The notes under the pieces were generated by a model, which made no database searches, had not been told where the DNA came from, and worked only from the letters and a program-made list of their open reading frames with translations. A program made the position numbers and the translations under genes. Shown here piece after piece: positions 1-8,265 of a stretch of 43,067 nt of DNA (positions are counted from its first letter, which is position 1; every line of letters begins with the position of its first letter). The stretch is from Pseudomonas sp. GM78 (GTDB lineage Bacteria; Pseudomonadota; Gammaproteobacteria; Pseudomonadales; Pseudomonadaceae). Location: positions 1 to 43,067 of the forward strand of contig NZ_AKJF01000015.1 of assembly GCF_000282475.1 (NCBI RefSeq). Reading direction: 5' to 3'.

Positions 1-63
1 GTCAACGATTACGCGGGATGCCTGGCAGCCCGCGGTGTTCTCGGGTTCATCGTCGGAACGTCG

Positions 64-88
64 CCCGGAGCATGCTCGCTCCTACAAT
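64..88. repeat. REP-like half element (partial)
   Basis: The bases read CGGAGCATGCTCGCTCCTAC, the half-palindrome with the GCTCGCTCC core that recurs as paired elements elsewhere in this window (for example 10153-10248). It is unpaired here and its left arm is shortened, so it looks like a decayed copy. Confidence 0.5.
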
Positions 89-213
89 GAAGCAAATAAT
101 TCCACTCCCCTCGCTTCAAGAGAACGCTATTGCTGGCCGATAACCCATAAGGTCGCAGCGATCTTTACTTCTCGCAGCCCTCAACAGTCATCACGGTTTC
201 CAGAGAAATCCCT

Positions 214-241
214 TGATGGCTGATGGCTGATGGCTGATGGC
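214..241. repeat. Tandem heptamer, four copies of TGATGGC
   Basis: Four perfect head-to-tail copies of TGATGGC lie about 100 bp upstream of the TPR response-regulator gene. The heptamer is out of register with a codon and there is no gene here, so it is a small microsatellite-like tract that could vary by slippage. Confidence 0.85.
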
Positions 242-338
242 TAACCGCTATCATCTGCGCGCCGTAAAGGCAGTGAAGCTGATCTTGTTCGTGCATTCGC
301 CTTTCGGTTCTTCTTCTTAAATTGCCTGGAAATCTTCG

Positions 339-1943
339 ATGCTGTCGTATCACCAAAAGAGTTTTCTGATCGTCGATGATTTCTCGGATTTCCGCAGTTC
401 GGTCAGGTCGATGCTGCGGGAGTTGGGTGTCAAGGATGTGGACACGGCCGACACTGGCGAGCAAGCGCTGAAGATGTGCTCGCAGAAATCCTACGATTTC
501 ATCCTGCAGGATTTCCACCTGGGAGATGGCAAGAAGAACGGTCAGCAGGTGCTCGAAGACCTGATGATCGACAAGCTGATCAGCCATGAAAGTGTATTCG
601 TGATGGTCACCGCTGAAACCAGCCAGGCCATGGTGCTCAGCGCCCTGGAGCACGAGCCCGATGCCTACCTGACCAAGCCCTTCAACCGTTCCGGTCTGGC
701 CCAACGCCTGGAGCGACTGGTGCAGCGCAAGACGTTGCTCAAGCCAATATTGCAGGCCCTCGACCGGGGTAAGCCGGTTGAAGTGCTCAATGCGTGCATA
801 GCCTTGTGCAAACAGGACATCCGCTATTCGCCGCTGTGCTTGCGCTACCGCGCCGATGCTCTGCGCGACCTCAATCAGAACGAAGTACTGGAGCGTCTCT
901 ACGACAGCATCATTGCCGATCGACCCTTACCGTGGGCATTTGCCGGGCTGGGCAAGTTGCTGTTCAAGCGGGGTCAGGTCAGCCAGGCAAAAGGCGTCTA
1001 CGAAAAAGCGCTGAAAGTGTTCCCGATGATGCCGGCACTCTACGATGGCATGGCAGAGGTACTGGTTGCCGAAGGGGATAACAAGGCTGCCCAGCGCGTC
1101 CTGGAGGAGGCAATTCGCTTGTCGCCACTGGCGGTGCGCAGACAAGCACAACTGGGCAAATTGGCAATGACCAATGAAGATTTTGACACCGCGTCCAAAG
1201 CCTACCGCCAGGCTGTTGCCCAAGGTGCCCAGTCACGTTTCAAGGATGCCGAAAGCAACCTTGGACTGGCTCACGCCTTGATCAGCAAGGGCAGTGAAAA
1301 AGGCCTGGATACCCGCACTCGCCTGGAAATCAACACGACCTTGAGTGCGGTGGCCAAGGACAACCCATCCGATCCCGGTCTGCAAATCAGGGCGCGATTG
1401 ATGAAGGCGACCAGTCTGCTGATCAACGACGCCGAAACGGCGGAAAAACTGACCGAGCAAGCCATTATGCGGCTCGATGGCATGGAGCAGTTCATGAGCG
1501 CCGAAGCGGCGCTGTTGGTGGCCAAGCAATTGCAGATGCTGGGTCAGGCCAGTGCGGGCGCTTCGATGTTGAAAAACTGCGCGGAGATTTACGGCGATGA
1601 TCCTGCGGTGATGAAGGGCATTGCAAAGTTGACCGATGATCCGAACATCCTCAACTCCGGCAATGTAGCAGCGGATCTCAATCGGCAGGGCGTGCGCGTG
1701 TACAAGACCGGTGACCTGGTGCAGGCCCGGGGTATTTTCCGCAAGGCCCTGGCGCTGCAGCCCAAGAACATCAGTATCGCGCTGAACCTCGCACAGTCGT
1801 TGCTGCATGGCACCGATACCAATGTTCCTTCGCAGGAAATGGTGGAATGTCGGGCCTGCCTGAAAATGGTCGGCTTGATGCCAGACACCGACTCGCGTTT
1901 TGCGCGTTATCAAAAGCTCAAGAACAAGGCATTTGGCGAATGA
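339..1943 (+). CDS. Response regulator with C-terminal TPR repeats
   Basis: A 534-residue cytoplasmic protein with a CheY-like receiver at about residues 8-125. The acidic pair is D13/D14, the likely phosphoacceptor is D58, and T91 and K113 fill the conserved switch positions. The rest (about 150-500) is helical with TPR-like units, including clear repeats around 200-270 and 440-480. There is no DNA-binding or GGDEF/EAL domain, so the output is probably protein-protein contact. The ATG at 339 is preceded by a weak GGAA. The stop overlaps the start of the kinase gene at 1940 (ATGA), so the two are translationally coupled and the kinase is the likely partner. The family is recognised only as a TPR-containing response regulator; its target is unknown. 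Confidence 0.85.
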   Translation: MLSYHQKSFLIVDDFSDFRSSVRSMLRELGVKDVDTADTGEQALKMCSQKSYDFILQDFHLGDGKKNGQQVLEDLMIDKLISHESVFVMVTAETSQAMVLSALEHEPDAYLTKPFNRSGLAQRLERLVQRKTLLKPILQALDRGKPVEVLNACIALCKQDIRYSPLCLRYRADALRDLNQNEVLERLYDSIIADRPLPWAFAGLGKLLFKRGQVSQAKGVYEKALKVFPMMPALYDGMAEVLVAEGDNKAAQRVLEEAIRLSPLAVRRQAQLGKLAMTNEDFDTASKAYRQAVAQGAQSRFKDAESNLGLAHALISKGSEKGLDTRTRLEINTTLSAVAKDNPSDPGLQIRARLMKATSLLINDAETAEKLTEQAIMRLDGMEQFMSAEAALLVAKQLQMLGQASAGASMLKNCAEIYGDDPAVMKGIAKLTDDPNILNSGNVAADLNRQGVRVYKTGDLVQARGIFRKALALQPKNISIALNLAQSLLHGTDTNVPSQEMVECRACLKMVGLMPDTDSRFARYQKLKNKAFGE

Positions 1944-2632
1944 ACGAGCACCAACAGGCACTGGATTTCTCGACGGTGATTGCATCCACCGTACACGACA
2001 TGAAGAACTCGCTGGCGATGTTGATGCAGGCCCACAGCCAATGCCTGGCGGATTTGCCGGCGTCTGCGCGCCACACCCCGGAACAGGGTGTGATCGAATT
2101 CGAGTTCGCGCACCTCAATGGGATGCTGGTGCAGTTGCTGGGCCTGTACAAACTGGGTGTCAACCAGATGCCCCTGCAGCCCGCTTACCACGAACTGGAC
2201 GACTTCATCGAAGCGCAACTGGCGTGTCATCAAGACGTATTCGCCAGCCGCGGTATTGCCGCCACGTTTGAAGTCGATCCCTTGAGCCCCCTGGGTTTCT
2301 TCGACCGTGAGCTGATCGCTTCGGTACTGGCCAACAGCATCAACAATGCGATCCGTTATGCCCGTCACGCGGTGTTGATCAGCGCCAGCGACGAATCCGG
2401 GCAGCTGGTCTTGACCATCAACGACGATGGTGACGGTTATCCACCGCAGATGATCGAGCGCCAGGCCGAGTACGTGCAGGGTATCAACCACAGCACTGGC
2501 AGCACTGGCCTTGGGCTGTACTTCGCCGGTCGGATTGCGGCACTGCATCAACGTAACGGCGTAGGCGGGCGCACGGAAATCAGCAATGGCGGGCCGTTGG
2601 GCGGGGGGCTCTTCAAGCTTTATCTTCCTTGA
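1940..2632 (+). CDS. Small soluble sensor histidine kinase
   Basis: A 230-residue histidine kinase without membrane segments or an obvious sensor domain. The likely phosphorylated histidine is H19, in the motif VHDMKNSLA. The C-terminal half is a HATPase domain with an N box (NSINNAIRYA), a G1 box (DDGDGY) and a G2 box (GSTGLGLYFAG). The frame extends upstream, but the ATG at 1940 overlaps the stop of the preceding response regulator as ATGA, which is the natural coupled start, and the kinase core begins directly after it. The absence of an input domain suggests the signal comes through the TPR regulator or a third protein (inference). Transcription probably ends before 2740. Confidence 0.85.
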   Translation: MNEHQQALDFSTVIASTVHDMKNSLAMLMQAHSQCLADLPASARHTPEQGVIEFEFAHLNGMLVQLLGLYKLGVNQMPLQPAYHELDDFIEAQLACHQDVFASRGIAATFEVDPLSPLGFFDRELIASVLANSINNAIRYARHAVLISASDESGQLVLTINDDGDGYPPQMIERQAEYVQGINHSTGSTGLGLYFAGRIAALHQRNGVGGRTEISNGGPLGGGLFKLYLP

Positions 2633-2695
2633 AACAATGGAACTCACATATTTGTGCATCGTGCTTGATATTCTGAACACGCGGAGCCTATTTTG

Positions 2696-2720
2696 TACGA
2701 GTTGCCGCTCGCGGCTCGTA
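2696..2720. promoter_or_regulatory. Inverted repeat just upstream of the PauA-like gene
   Basis: Nested inverted repeats lie 20 bp before the ATG at 2740: TACGAG (2696-2701) pairs with CTCGTA (2715-2720), and CCGC (2705-2708) pairs with GCGG (2711-2714), with a three-base bulge. No T-run follows, so it is not a normal terminator. It could be an operator for a polyamine-responsive regulator or a leader hairpin. Confidence 0.5.
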
Positions 2721-2739
2721 TAAAAACAAGGATTGCGTC

Positions 2740-4083
2740 ATGACAACCGATGGCCAGGGTTCACTCGCGCAGCGATTGACGGGCATTGATGAGATCGAAT
2801 GCGTCACGCCGGATTTGAATGGCGTACCTCGGGGCAAAGTGATGACTGCCGAGGGCTTCCTCGAGGGGCGCCGCCTGCAGATGGCGCGGGGAGTGATGCT
2901 GCAATGCATCATGGGCGGATATCCGCCGGCACGCTTTTACGGTTGTGATGACGGCGACCTCGCGCTGGTCCCTGATCCGGCGCAGATCCACCGCTTGCCC
3001 TGGAGTCAGCAACCTCGGGCACTGGCTATCTGCGATGCGGATGAATTGACGGGCGAAACTTCCAGCCTGTCGACCCGCGGCCAGCTCAAGACGGTCATCG
3101 CGCGTTACGCGGCCATTGGCCTGGCGCCGGTGGTGGCCACCGAGCTTGAGTTTTTCGTCTTCGCGCCCAATACCGATTCTGCCCAGCCCTTCCAGCCACC
3201 GACTGGCCTGGATGGTCGTCGCGAGGACGGTCACTCGGCGTTCAGTGTCAGCTCCAACAACGGCCTGCGGCCGTTCTTCCGCGAGGTCTATGAATGCATG
3301 GCGGCGATGGGCCTGCCGCGCGATACCTTCATGCACGAGATGGGCGTCAGCCAGTTCGAAATCAACCTGCTGCACGGCGATCCTTTGCTGCTGGCCGATC
3401 AGACTTTTCTGTTCAAGCATCTGCTCAAGGAAGTCGCGCTCAAGCACGGCCTGATCGTGGTTTGCATGGCCAAGCCATTGGCGCACACACCAGGCAGTTC
3501 GATGCACGTTCACCAGAGCATCGTCGAGATCGGCACGGGGCGGAACGTCTTCAGCGACGAGGCCGGTCAACCAAGCGCGACCTTCCGCCATTTCATCGGC
3601 GGCCAACAAGCGGGCATGGCGGATTTCACCGCGCTGTTTGCACCGAACGTGAATTCGTATCAGCGCTTGTGCCATCCCTTTGCATCGCCGAATAATGCCT
3701 GCTGGTCCCATGACAACCGGGCAGCCGGTTTGCGCATCCCCGCCAGTTTGCCGTTCGCTCGTCGGGTTGAGAACCGATTGCCGGGGGCTGACGCTAACCC
3801 CTACCTGGCGATTGCAGCGAGCCTGGCGTCCGGGCTGTATGGTATCGAACACCAACTGGAACCCGACGAACCGGTACAGGGTGAGTTCCAGGTGCCGGAT
3901 AAACTTTCATTGCCCTGTACCTTGCATGCAGCGCTGGAACGTCTGAAACGTAGCCAGTTGGCAATGGAACTGTTCGGCAAGGAGTTCATCGAAGGCTACA
4001 TCGCTTCGAAGACCTTGGAATTGACCAGTTTCCTTGATGAAATTACTCCCTGGGAGCGGCGTGTCCTGGCCGCCCAGGCCTGA
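2740..4083 (+). CDS. pauA5: Gamma-glutamylpolyamine synthetase (glutamine synthetase family)
   Basis: A 447-residue class-I glutamine-synthetase-like enzyme. By family knowledge it ligates glutamate to putrescine or other polyamines with ATP, the first step of the gamma-glutamylation route of polyamine breakdown. Catalytic-fold motifs are present: ELEFF (135-139) for metal binding and the HVHQS segment (256-260). Glutamine synthetase proper is longer by some 20 residues and carries an adenylylation Tyr loop, which I do not see. The neighbourhood (upstream of an MFS gene and flgZ) matches the pauA5 locus of P. aeruginosa, so the symbol rests on synteny as well as family. The ATG at 2740 follows AAGGA at a good spacing. 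Substrate preference among polyamines cannot be read from sequence. Confidence 0.85.
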   Translation: MTTDGQGSLAQRLTGIDEIECVTPDLNGVPRGKVMTAEGFLEGRRLQMARGVMLQCIMGGYPPARFYGCDDGDLALVPDPAQIHRLPWSQQPRALAICDADELTGETSSLSTRGQLKTVIARYAAIGLAPVVATELEFFVFAPNTDSAQPFQPPTGLDGRREDGHSAFSVSSNNGLRPFFREVYECMAAMGLPRDTFMHEMGVSQFEINLLHGDPLLLADQTFLFKHLLKEVALKHGLIVVCMAKPLAHTPGSSMHVHQSIVEIGTGRNVFSDEAGQPSATFRHFIGGQQAGMADFTALFAPNVNSYQRLCHPFASPNNACWSHDNRAAGLRIPASLPFARRVENRLPGADANPYLAIAASLASGLYGIEHQLEPDEPVQGEFQVPDKLSLPCTLHAALERLKRSQLAMELFGKEFIEGYIASKTLELTSFLDEITPWERRVLAAQA

Positions 4084-4146
4084 CGAAATGTCGACACCGG
4101 GCTATCGTTTGAATAGCCCGTCACCCCCACTGCAAGGAGCCGCTCG

Positions 4147-5511
4147 TTGCGCCAAATCTGGAAATCCTTTCGAGCGCTTTATTTCGCTTCGCTGATGATG
4201 TTGATCGGCTCGGGCCTGTTGAGTACTTACCTGGCGTTGCGCCTGGCTGCCGATCATGTCGACAGCCTGTGGGTCGGTGCGTTGATGGCTGCCAACTATT
4301 TTGGCCTGGTACTGGGCGGCAAGATCGGCCATCGGCTGATTGCTCGGGTCGGGCATATTCGAGCCTACTCGGCCTGTGCCGGTATCGTCGGCGCAGCGGT
4401 GCTGGGCCATGGCCTGGTGAACTGGTTGCCTGCCTGGTTGTTCCTGCGTGTGATCGTCGGCCTTGGCATGATGTGCCAGTACATGGTCATCGAGAGCTGG
4501 CTGAATGAGCAGGCCGATGCCAAACAGCGCGGGCTGGTGTTCAGCGGATACATGATCGCTTCCTACCTGGGGTTGGTGCTGGGTCAGTTGATTCTGGTCA
4601 TGCATCCGGGGCTGGGGTTGGAGCTGCTGATGCTGGTGGCCCTCTGTTTCACCCTCTGCCTGGTGCCGGTGGCCCTGACCCGACGGATTCACCCGGCGCC
4701 CTTGCATCCCGCGCCGATGGAGCCTCGGTTCTTTATCAAACGCGTGCCACAGTCATTGAGTACCGTCCTGGGGGCAGGCCTGATTGTCGGCTCGTTCTAC
4801 GGTCTGGCGCCGCTGTACGCGTCCCAGCAAGGGTTGTCCACGGAGCAGGTCGGCCTGTTCATGGGGAGCTGCATTTTTGCCGGGTTGCTGGTTCAGTGGC
4901 CGTTGGGGTGGTTGTCCGATCGCTATGACCGGGCGCTGTTGATTCGCTGTTTTGCGTTCAGCCTGGCGTTGGCGGCCTTGCCGCTGGCGATCATGGAGCG
5001 GGTGCCACTGGAAGTCCTGTTCATTGCCGGGTTCCTCTGCTCGTTGGTCCAGTTCTGCCTGTACCCGTTGGCTGTGGCTTTCTCAAATGACCATGTCGAG
5101 GGGGATCGACGGGTATCGCTGACAGCGATGTTGCTGGTGACCTATGGCGTTGGTGCCAGCATCGGGCCGCTGGTGGCGGGTGTGCTGATGAAGTTGTTCG
5201 GCAGCCAGATGCTCTACGCGTTTTTCAGTTTCTTTGCGTTGGTGCTGGTTTGGCGAATTCGTCCGAAAGCGGTAACCAACCTGCACCAGGTGGATGATGC
5301 GCCGCTGCATCACGTCGCCATGCCGGACAGTATGTCGAGTTCGCCACTGGTGGCGGCGCTTGACCCGCGGGTGGACGAGCAGGTGGTGCAGGATCAGATG
5401 CAGAATCCGCTACCTTCCGAGCCGAGTCCGGAACCAGAACCAGAAACCGATCACCCCCCGCAAGAACCGGATTCGGGCAGGGAGCAGAGTTTTACCGAAG
5501 CCAGGCCCTGA
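4147..5511 (+). CDS. MFS transporter, YcaD-like
   Basis: A 454-residue inner-membrane major facilitator with about 12 hydrophobic segments between residues 10 and 370. The loop motif around GGKIGHRLIARVG matches the MFS loop 2-3 signature, and WLSDRYDR appears at the matching loop of the second half. The start is a TTG at 4147, chosen because AAGGAG sits about 7 bases upstream and no ATG fits before the first membrane helix. After the last helix an unusual hydrophilic tail of about 80 residues is rich in Pro and Glu (alternating EP units near 430). The gene follows the polyamine synthetase by 63 bp on the same strand and may be cotranscribed, but the substrate is unknown. Confidence 0.85.
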   Translation: MRQIWKSFRALYFASLMMLIGSGLLSTYLALRLAADHVDSLWVGALMAANYFGLVLGGKIGHRLIARVGHIRAYSACAGIVGAAVLGHGLVNWLPAWLFLRVIVGLGMMCQYMVIESWLNEQADAKQRGLVFSGYMIASYLGLVLGQLILVMHPGLGLELLMLVALCFTLCLVPVALTRRIHPAPLHPAPMEPRFFIKRVPQSLSTVLGAGLIVGSFYGLAPLYASQQGLSTEQVGLFMGSCIFAGLLVQWPLGWLSDRYDRALLIRCFAFSLALAALPLAIMERVPLEVLFIAGFLCSLVQFCLYPLAVAFSNDHVEGDRRVSLTAMLLVTYGVGASIGPLVAGVLMKLFGSQMLYAFFSFFALVLVWRIRPKAVTNLHQVDDAPLHHVAMPDSMSSSPLVAALDPRVDEQVVQDQMQNPLPSEPSPEPEPETDHPPQEPDSGREQSFTEARP

Positions 5512-5522
5512 CATTCAGGCAA

Positions 5523-5560
5523 AAAAAACGGGCAGTCACCGCAAGGGGCTGCCCGTTTTT
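5523..5560. terminator. Bidirectional rho-independent terminator
   Basis: An 8-bp stem, ACGGGCAG (5528-5535) with CTGCCCGT (5549-5556), is flanked by an A-run on the left and a T-run on the right. It can therefore stop the MFS gene from the left and flgZ from the right. Confidence 0.9.
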
Positions 5561-5575
5561 GCTTGAGACCTCATC

Positions 5576-6322
5576 TCAGAAGTCGTCTTTGTCGAAGCGC
5601 CGCGCTTCGCGTTGCAGCTGGTAGACGAACCGCTCGACCTGACGTTGCACCAGCCCGCTCATGTTGTGGAAGCGAACGCCGGCGAAGGTGGTGGAGATCT
5701 TTTCTTCGAAGTGCAGGTAGCGCAGTTCGACCGGTGCCGTCATTTTGCCGAAGGGTAGATCGGCATTGAAACGGTCGTAAACCTGACCCAGTTGCAGGCT
5801 GCCGGTGATGTCGCCATCGAAGCGCAACTTGCAGCCAGTGGCGGAGATGTCCAGCAGCTTGCCACTGATCGATGCTTTGAGTTTTTCACCGTCCAGATTG
5901 ACGTTGACCAGTTGGGCCAGTTTCAAGGCAGCACGGAATGCATTGCGGCGCTGGTGGTAGACGACTTCATCGGGCAGGGTGCCGCGGTAGCAGCGGCTGC
6001 CGTTGGATTCGTCGATGGTCAGCGGGCCATTGCTTTCCCACGCGATGCGCACGCCTTCATGAAAACCTTCGACCTTGAAGGGTTCGCCGGCCAGCAGGAA
6101 GCGTTCGCCATCGCGGGGAATCATTTCGTCCAGGGCAATCATGTTGCGTTCACGATCAAGGTCCACCAGATAGCTCTGGAAGCGCTGGCTGCGCTCGTGG
6201 AACGTGATGATCAACGGGTCATGGCTGTCTAGCAGCTGGCGCAAATTGCTGGAGATTTCCAGAGGCGTGCTGAGCACCTTGGGTGGCTGCGGAGCATCTT
6301 CCGCATTTAAGGCATTGGACAC
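5576..6322 (-). CDS. flgZ: Flagellar brake protein YcgR/FlgZ (PilZ domain)
   Basis: A 248-residue cytoplasmic c-di-GMP receptor that slows or blocks flagellar rotation when c-di-GMP is high. Residues about 20-115 form the YcgR N-terminal domain. A PilZ domain follows at about 122-235 with both ligand motifs intact: QRRNAFR (R125, R126, R130) and DISATG (D158-G163). It is the last gene of the leftward flgM-flgN-flgZ group, separated from flgN by about 90 bp, and ends at the shared terminator at 5523-5560. The location beside flagellar secretion genes is the usual Pseudomonas arrangement. A weak FliA-like -10 lies upstream at 6402-6409. Confidence 0.93.
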   Translation of the reverse strand: MSNALNAEDAPQPPKVLSTPLEISSNLRQLLDSHDPLIITFHERSQRFQSYLVDLDRERNMIALDEMIPRDGERFLLAGEPFKVEGFHEGVRIAWESNGPLTIDESNGSRCYRGTLPDEVVYHQRRNAFRAALKLAQLVNVNLDGEKLKASISGKLLDISATGCKLRFDGDITGSLQLGQVYDRFNADLPFGKMTAPVELRYLHFEEKISTTFAGVRFHNMSGLVQRQVERFVYQLQREARRFDKDDF

Positions 6323-6413
6323 GGTTAATCAATCTCCAGACAAATTTTGACTACGGCAAGCGGCATTTTGCCAGCATGTTTCGCGTCTTGATAGAGCGTG
6401 CTTATCGACAGGC

Positions 6414-6881
6414 TTAAGCCTGACTGAGCGGGCGTGGTTTCACAAGCCTGGAGAATGATCCGCTGGCGTCATAAAGCGCGGGTTGTTCACCGCCATTAAG
6501 GATTCTCAGCTGGGTGGCCGTGGCGGCCTGCTGTACCTGGATCGACTGTCCATTGTCGGCGTTGGCGGCGTGGCATTGAGCCAGAAGGTCGGTCAGTACA
6601 TCGCTTTGTGCCAGCAACGCTTGACCAACGCTCGATTGACTGGCCAGTTGCTCCAGCCCGCTGCGGTTGGCGGGCAGGTTGAGGCTGGCAAGAATTTCAC
6701 TGCGTTTACGGCCATGCTGTTCGAGCTGGATGATCATTGCCTGCTTGCGCGCCAGAACATCTTCCAGCAACGGCATGTCGCGGCCATGCAAGGCGAGGGA
6801 CTCGGTGCGCAGTAACTCCAGCAAGTGTTGCGCTGGAGCAAGGTCGTCGGTGATCAGTTGCAGTAAATTAGTGTCGTGCAT
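6414..6881 (-). CDS. flgN: Flagellar export chaperone FlgN
   Basis: A 155-residue, almost entirely helical protein. FlgN keeps the hook-filament junction proteins FlgK and FlgL soluble and delivers them to the flagellar export gate. Features seen are the long amphipathic N-terminal helices (residues 1-100), the RKQAMIIQLEQ segment, and a variable C-terminal tail with AATATQLRILNGG. It lies 48 bp downstream of flgM on the same strand, the standard flgMN order, and should be transcribed from the FliA promoter at 7293-7319. The FlgN family has low sequence identity, so synteny carries much of the call. Confidence 0.9.
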   Translation of the reverse strand: MHDTNLLQLITDDLAPAQHLLELLRTESLALHGRDMPLLEDVLARKQAMIIQLEQHGRKRSEILASLNLPANRSGLEQLASQSSVGQALLAQSDVLTDLLAQCHAANADNGQSIQVQQAATATQLRILNGGEQPALYDASGSFSRLVKPRPLSQA

Positions 6882-6929
6882 GGCTGGCCTTGGGGTTTAA
6901 GCGTCCAAAAGCCTGGCGCGGGCCGAGGC

Positions 6930-7256
6930 CTAGCGCTGGGCTTCGAAGTTGAGCAGTTTGCTGGCTACACGGTTGCTGTCGACTTTATAGCTGCCATCGG
7001 CGATGGCTGCTTTCAGCTCGGCCACGCGAGATTTGTCGACGACAGGCTGATCGCGCAGCGTATCGGAGATCTTCTGCAACTGTTGTGCCTCATTGCTCAG
7101 ATGTACCGATTCCCCGCTTTTGACGGAACTGGCCTGTTCGGCCGGGGAGGTGGGCTCGGCAGGCTTGCCGGCTTCGGCAGTTTCCCTGGCGGCGCTGGTA
7201 CGTGTACTGCCCGTGAGTGACGGGGAGCTGTTCAAACGGCTGAAATCGATGACCAT
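6930..7256 (-). CDS. flgM: Anti-sigma-28 factor FlgM
   Basis: A 108-residue protein that binds the flagellar sigma factor FliA until the hook is complete and is then secreted through it. The N-terminal half is Ser/Thr/Ala-rich and looks disordered. The C-terminal half carries the conserved FliA-binding region: [14 protein letters not shown], then [18 protein letters not shown] and the closing VASKLLNFE. The ATG at 7256 follows an AGAGG ribosome site. It is the first gene after a near-consensus FliA promoter, so FlgM is made under the control of the sigma factor it inhibits. Confidence 0.95.
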   Translation of the reverse strand: MVIDFSRLNSSPSLTGSTRTSAARETAEAGKPAEPTSPAEQASSVKSGESVHLSNEAQQLQKISDTLRDQPVVDKSRVAELKAAIADGSYKVDSNRVASKLLNFEAQR

Positions 7257-7292
7257 GGTAAAAAACCTCTGGGAATTTGGACGCTTGCCATG

Positions 7293-7319
7293 TTTTCGGC
7301 CATTCCCTGAAAAACTTTA
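7293..7319 (-). promoter_or_regulatory. FliA (sigma-28) promoter of flgM
   Basis: On the minus strand the -35 TAAAGTTT (7319-7312) and the -10 GCCGAAAA (7300-7293) are separated by exactly 11 bases. This is the FliA consensus (TAAAGTTT-N11-GCCGATAA) with one mismatch. It lies 37 bp upstream of the flgM start, in line with flgMN belonging to the FliA-dependent class in P. aeruginosa. Confidence 0.92.
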
Positions 7320-7422
7320 GGCTCAATTATCAAATGAGCTTGCGCGCGCCAGCGCTTGCCGTGCCTGCACACAGTTTAGGGAACCGCCGAGGCCGGCGCC
7401 ACATCTTCACCTGCAGTAAGCC

Positions 7423-8184
7423 CTACATGGACACTTCCACTTGGCCTGGCGCGATGACTTGCGCCTTGATGACCCGCTTGGAATTGAGGTTCTTGACCCG
7501 AATCTGTTCGCTCAGGCCGCCACCGGCCAGTGCCTCGCCGGGCATTCGTACGCTGAGCGTACCACTGCGGGCAGTAATCACCACCTGGTCGCCCTTGCGT
7601 ATCACTTCCGCCTGTTCGATGTGCACCAGGCTGATGACCTGATCGTTGACCATTGGTCGGGTAAGTCGTTGCCCGATGGCCTGGTCCACGGCAGTCAGGT
7701 AACCCTGGTTGAGCAGGCTGATATCGCGCTCACGTAGCGCGACGTCCTGTGGCTCGACAATGCCTGCGCGGCGCAGTGGCCGTGTGGTCGTGACGACCTC
7801 GCGAAACAGGCGTACTTGAGCGGGCACGAAGACTGTCCAGGGCGATGCTCCCTCACAGCGAACCTTGACCGTTACACGGCCCAAAGGCTTGGCCGGACTC
7901 TCCAGCGTGGCTGTCAATTCCTTGTCGCACATCGGCATGCGCAGGCGTGGATCGAGCGGGTTGACCTGGATTTCATAGCGACCCTGGGTTTGACTGGTCG
8001 CCAGATAGTCCTCTACGGTGAATTCAAGAAAGCCCTGGGTGACGCCGATAAGCATGTCAGGCAAGGTAACCGCGTCAGCAAGGGCAGGGCTGCCAGCGTT
8101 GAACAGGCAGACAGCCGACAACACCCCCAGCCATTGGCGGCAGCGGGTGGTCAGGTGTCGGAATAATGTCGGTTGTGTGTTCAT
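7423..8184 (-). CDS. flgA: Flagellar P-ring assembly chaperone FlgA
   Basis: A 253-residue periplasmic protein needed to assemble the FlgI P ring around the flagellar rod. An N-terminal signal peptide (about residues 1-37) has a hydrophobic core WLGVLSAVCLF and a likely cut after SPALA. The mature part holds the SAF-type segment (about 115-180, RRAGIVEPQDVALRERDI) and the C-terminal FlgA barrel ending in VKNLNSKRVIKAQVIAPGQVEV. The frame is open upstream to 8241, but the ATG at 8184 gives a proper signal peptide. That ATG has no good Shine-Dalgarno, and the sigma-54 promoter at 8196-8211 would start the mRNA one base before it, so the gene may be leaderless. Confidence 0.92.
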   Translation of the reverse strand: MNTQPTLFRHLTTRCRQWLGVLSAVCLFNAGSPALADAVTLPDMLIGVTQGFLEFTVEDYLATSQTQGRYEIQVNPLDPRLRMPMCDKELTATLESPAKPLGRVTVKVRCEGASPWTVFVPAQVRLFREVVTTTRPLRRAGIVEPQDVALRERDISLLNQGYLTAVDQAIGQRLTRPMVNDQVISLVHIEQAEVIRKGDQVVITARSGTLSVRMPGEALAGGGLSEQIRVKNLNSKRVIKAQVIAPGQVEVSM

Positions 8185-8195
8185 GAAAGATAAAA

Positions 8196-8211
8196 AGCAA
8201 GCGCCGTGCCG
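8196..8211 (-). promoter_or_regulatory. Sigma-54 promoter of flgA
   Basis: The minus strand reads CGGCACGGCGCTTGCT, matching TGGCACG-N4-TTGCT except for the first base, with the invariant GG and GC exactly 10 bases apart. The predicted start of transcription is near 8185, next to the ATG at 8184. In P. aeruginosa flgA belongs to the RpoN/FleQ-dependent flagellar class. Confidence 0.85.
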
Positions 8212-8265
8212 TTTAGTGATGAAGGCGCGTCGCAACAACACTTAGCGTTGGCGTAGGAGTCAGGC

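Larger units (their letters stand above)
1..338. other. Intergenic region without a supported gene
   Basis: No open frame here has a plausible start, ribosome site and recognisable product. The stretch holds a partial REP-like half-palindrome near 64-88 and a short tandem heptamer at 214-241. The promoter of the response-regulator gene that starts at 339 should lie in the last 100 bases, but I cannot assign convincing -35 and -10 boxes. Confidence 0.6.

Noticed and set aside
8187-8215. Possible FliA promoter for cheV (TAAA and GCCGTTTA)
   Set aside because: The spacing between the two elements is about two bases too short and the -10 is poor. The same bases form the flgA sigma-54 promoter on the other strand.
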